DNA from: Nomia melanderi
Taxonomy: Eukaryota; Arthropoda; Insecta; Hymenoptera; Halictidae
Assembly (NCBI RefSeq): GCF_051020985.1
Contig: NW_027475143.1
Coordinates: forward strand, 248,001-312,000
Reading direction: 5' to 3'
DNA length: 64,000 bases
Numbering within the stretch: position 1 is the first letter of the stretch; the number at the start of each line of letters is the position of its first letter. The notes under the pieces are model-generated. The model saw nothing but the letters and a program-made list of their open reading frames with translations. It was not told the origin of the DNA and made no database searches. The position numbers and the translations under genes are program-made. This document shows, one piece after another, positions 63,061 to 64,000 of this stretch.

Positions 63061-64000
63061 CGGACACTCAGGGTCAGGGGACAATCCAATATATATCTGG
63101 TGATATCTCGGGTGCTATTAGTGATAGCGCAATAAACCAAAGTGAATTGTCTGCAAGAGGCCCTGGTGCATGAATCTGTGCAGCGGGAACGACCTCGGAT
63201 CAGCAGGGGCCGAGAAAACCACCATCTCATGGGGCCGGACACTCAGATTCAGGGGAAAATCCAATATATATCTGGTGATATCTCGGGTGCTATTAGAGAT
63301 AGCCCAATAAACCAAAGTGCATTGTCTGCAGGAAGCCCTGGCGCATGATTCTGTGCAGCGGGAACGTCCTCGGACCACCAGGGGCCGAGAAAACCACCGT
63401 CTCATCGGGCCGGACTGTAAGGGTCAGGGAAAAACCCAATATATATCTGGTGATATCTAGGGTGCTATTAGAGATACCGCAATAAATCAAAGTGCATTGT
63501 CTGTAGGAGGCCCTGGCGAATGAATCTGTGCAGCAGGAACGACCTCAGACCACCAGGGGCCGAGAAAATTAGTGATATTCGGAATCCGTCACCCAAGGTC
63601 ATGTAAAAATGCAGCATATAGCTGGTGATATCTCGGGTGCTATTACAGATAGATCAATAAATCAAAGTGCATTGTCTGTAGGAGGCCCTGGCGCATGTAT
63701 CTGTGCAGCGGGAACGACCTCGGACCACCAGGGGCCGAGAAAATTAGTGATATTCGGAATCCGTCACCCAAGGTCATGTAAAAATGCAGCATATATTTGG
63801 TGATATCTCGGGTGCTATTACAGATAGCGCAATAAATCAAAGTGCATTGTCTGTAGGAGGCCCTGGCGCATGAATCTGTGCAGCGGAAACGACCTCGGAC
63901 CACCAGGGGCCGAGAAAACCACAGTCTCATGGGGCCGCACACTCAAGGTCAGGGGAAAATCCAATATATATCTGGTGATATCTCGGGTGCTATTAGAGAT
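63061..64000. repeat. 13-monomer-offset duplicate, copy 2 (continues past the window)
   Basis: Partner of 60,786-61,725. The match is still running at the last base, so its true length is unknown. Private changes include GAACGTCCTCGG, CATATAGCTGG and ATATATTTGG. Confidence 0.85.
63567..63800. repeat. F-cassette pair 7
   Basis: Cassettes start at 63,567 and 63,742; copy of pair 6. Confidence 0.88.

Larger units (their letters stand above)
1..64000. repeat. 175-bp satellite array, head-to-tail, fills the window
   Basis: The same 175-bp unit recurs from end to end in one orientation. Landmarks in each unit are an A-tract followed by CCAATATATATCTGG, GATATCTCGGGTGC, a GCGCAATAAA block, a GGAGGCCCTGGCGCATGA block, AGCGGGAACGACCTCGG, CCAGGGGCCGAG and GGGGCCGGACACTCAGGGTC. 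Landmark phase shifts only by indels of 1-3 bp plus one 97-bp truncation, giving about 366 units. No foreign sequence interrupts it. Monomers differ from each other mostly by single substitutions and group into recurring subtypes. Such arrays are known from centromeric and pericentromeric heterochromatin of eukaryotes. The family is not one I recognise, and centromere function is inferred from architecture only. Confidence 0.99.
44031..64000. repeat. Zone 6: F-cassette HOR zone
   Basis: F-cassette monomers occur as adjacent pairs (seven times) or singly (three times). Nested duplications are visible at offsets of 700, 1,749-1,750, 2,275, 2,974-3,149, 6,124 and 6,824-6,999 bp. Other markers are CCAACGCGCATTGTCTG, CATTGGGCCGG with TCGAATATACATC, GCCGAGAACTCAGGG, CCTGCCGCATGAATCGGTGC and TCATATATCTGGTGATATATC. 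The zone runs to the end of the window. Confidence 0.87.

Noticed and set aside
37254..63800. CGG-N3-CCG in the F cassette as a zinc-cluster (Gal4-like) binding site
   Set aside because: CGGAATCCG has the half-sites, but the spacing is not the Gal4 one, the D form is CGGTATCCG or CGGTAGCCG with no further support, and the host is unknown.
66..63942. Hundreds of open reading frames of 60-175 codons on both strands, many starting MSGPMRRWFSRP or MNYLQEALAHES
   Set aside because: They recur with the 175-bp period, shift frame in every unit because 175 is not a multiple of 3, and end at fixed stop positions of the monomer. The longest (138-175 codons) occur only where 1-2-bp indels delay the stop. 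No domain, codon constraint or gene-like spacing is seen.
1..64000. CRISPR array
   Set aside because: The whole 175-bp unit is repeated with no alternation of short constant repeats and unique spacers, and no cas genes are present.
1..64000. rDNA or 5S/tRNA gene cluster, or its spacer
   Set aside because: No tRNA cloverleaf, 5S internal promoter or rRNA core sequence is recognisable in the monomer, and 175 bp leaves no room for a gene plus spacer of the usual kinds.

Overview
The whole 64-kb window is a single uninterrupted satellite DNA array. One monomer of 175 bp is repeated head-to-tail in one orientation from the first base to the last. Following the repeat phase across the window gives about 366 units: 365 of full or nearly full length and one cut to 78 bp at 44,030. 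I see no protein-coding gene, RNA gene, transposable element, inverted segment or unique spacer. Long homogeneous arrays with higher-order repeats (HORs) are typical of eukaryotic centromeric or pericentromeric heterochromatin. I do not recognise this monomer as a named family, so I assign no species or clade. Centromere function is an inference from architecture alone.

The monomer has two parts. Taking the GGGAAAAATCC end as position 1, the first 80 bp are AT-rich (about 38% GC) and the last 95 bp are GC-rich (about 65% GC), about 53% GC overall. It keeps about nine CpGs (hand-counted observed/expected near 0.75). It has two short inverted repeats (GTGCTAT-N5-ATAGCGC and CTCGG-N11-CCGAG) and a pair of ATATCT direct repeats spaced 10 bp apart. 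Because 175 is not a multiple of 3, frames shift in every unit; the many open frames of 60-175 codons are by-products of the repeat.

Layout. (1) 1-10,631: 7-monomer HORs and their duplicates, marked by eight monomers with a strongly diverged 'D cassette'. (2) 10,632-16,148: irregular mixture of monomer types. (3) 16,149-31,380: a 14-monomer (2,452-bp) tandem duplication plus a 2.4-kb duplication in which I found no difference. (4) 31,381-38,868: irregular, more diverse monomers. (5) 38,869-44,030: 1.5-1.9-kb HOR copies, ending at a 272-bp deletion with 3-bp microhomology. (6) 44,031-64,000: HORs of 4, 10, 13 and about 17 monomers, marked by single or paired 'F cassette' monomers related to the D cassette.

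The window reads as a record of satellite turnover: exact tandem duplication, unequal crossover (one event can be placed within about 100 bp), short conversion tracts, and mosaic monomers joining two ancestral monomer types. All comparisons were made by eye, so identity figures are approximate unless differences are listed.
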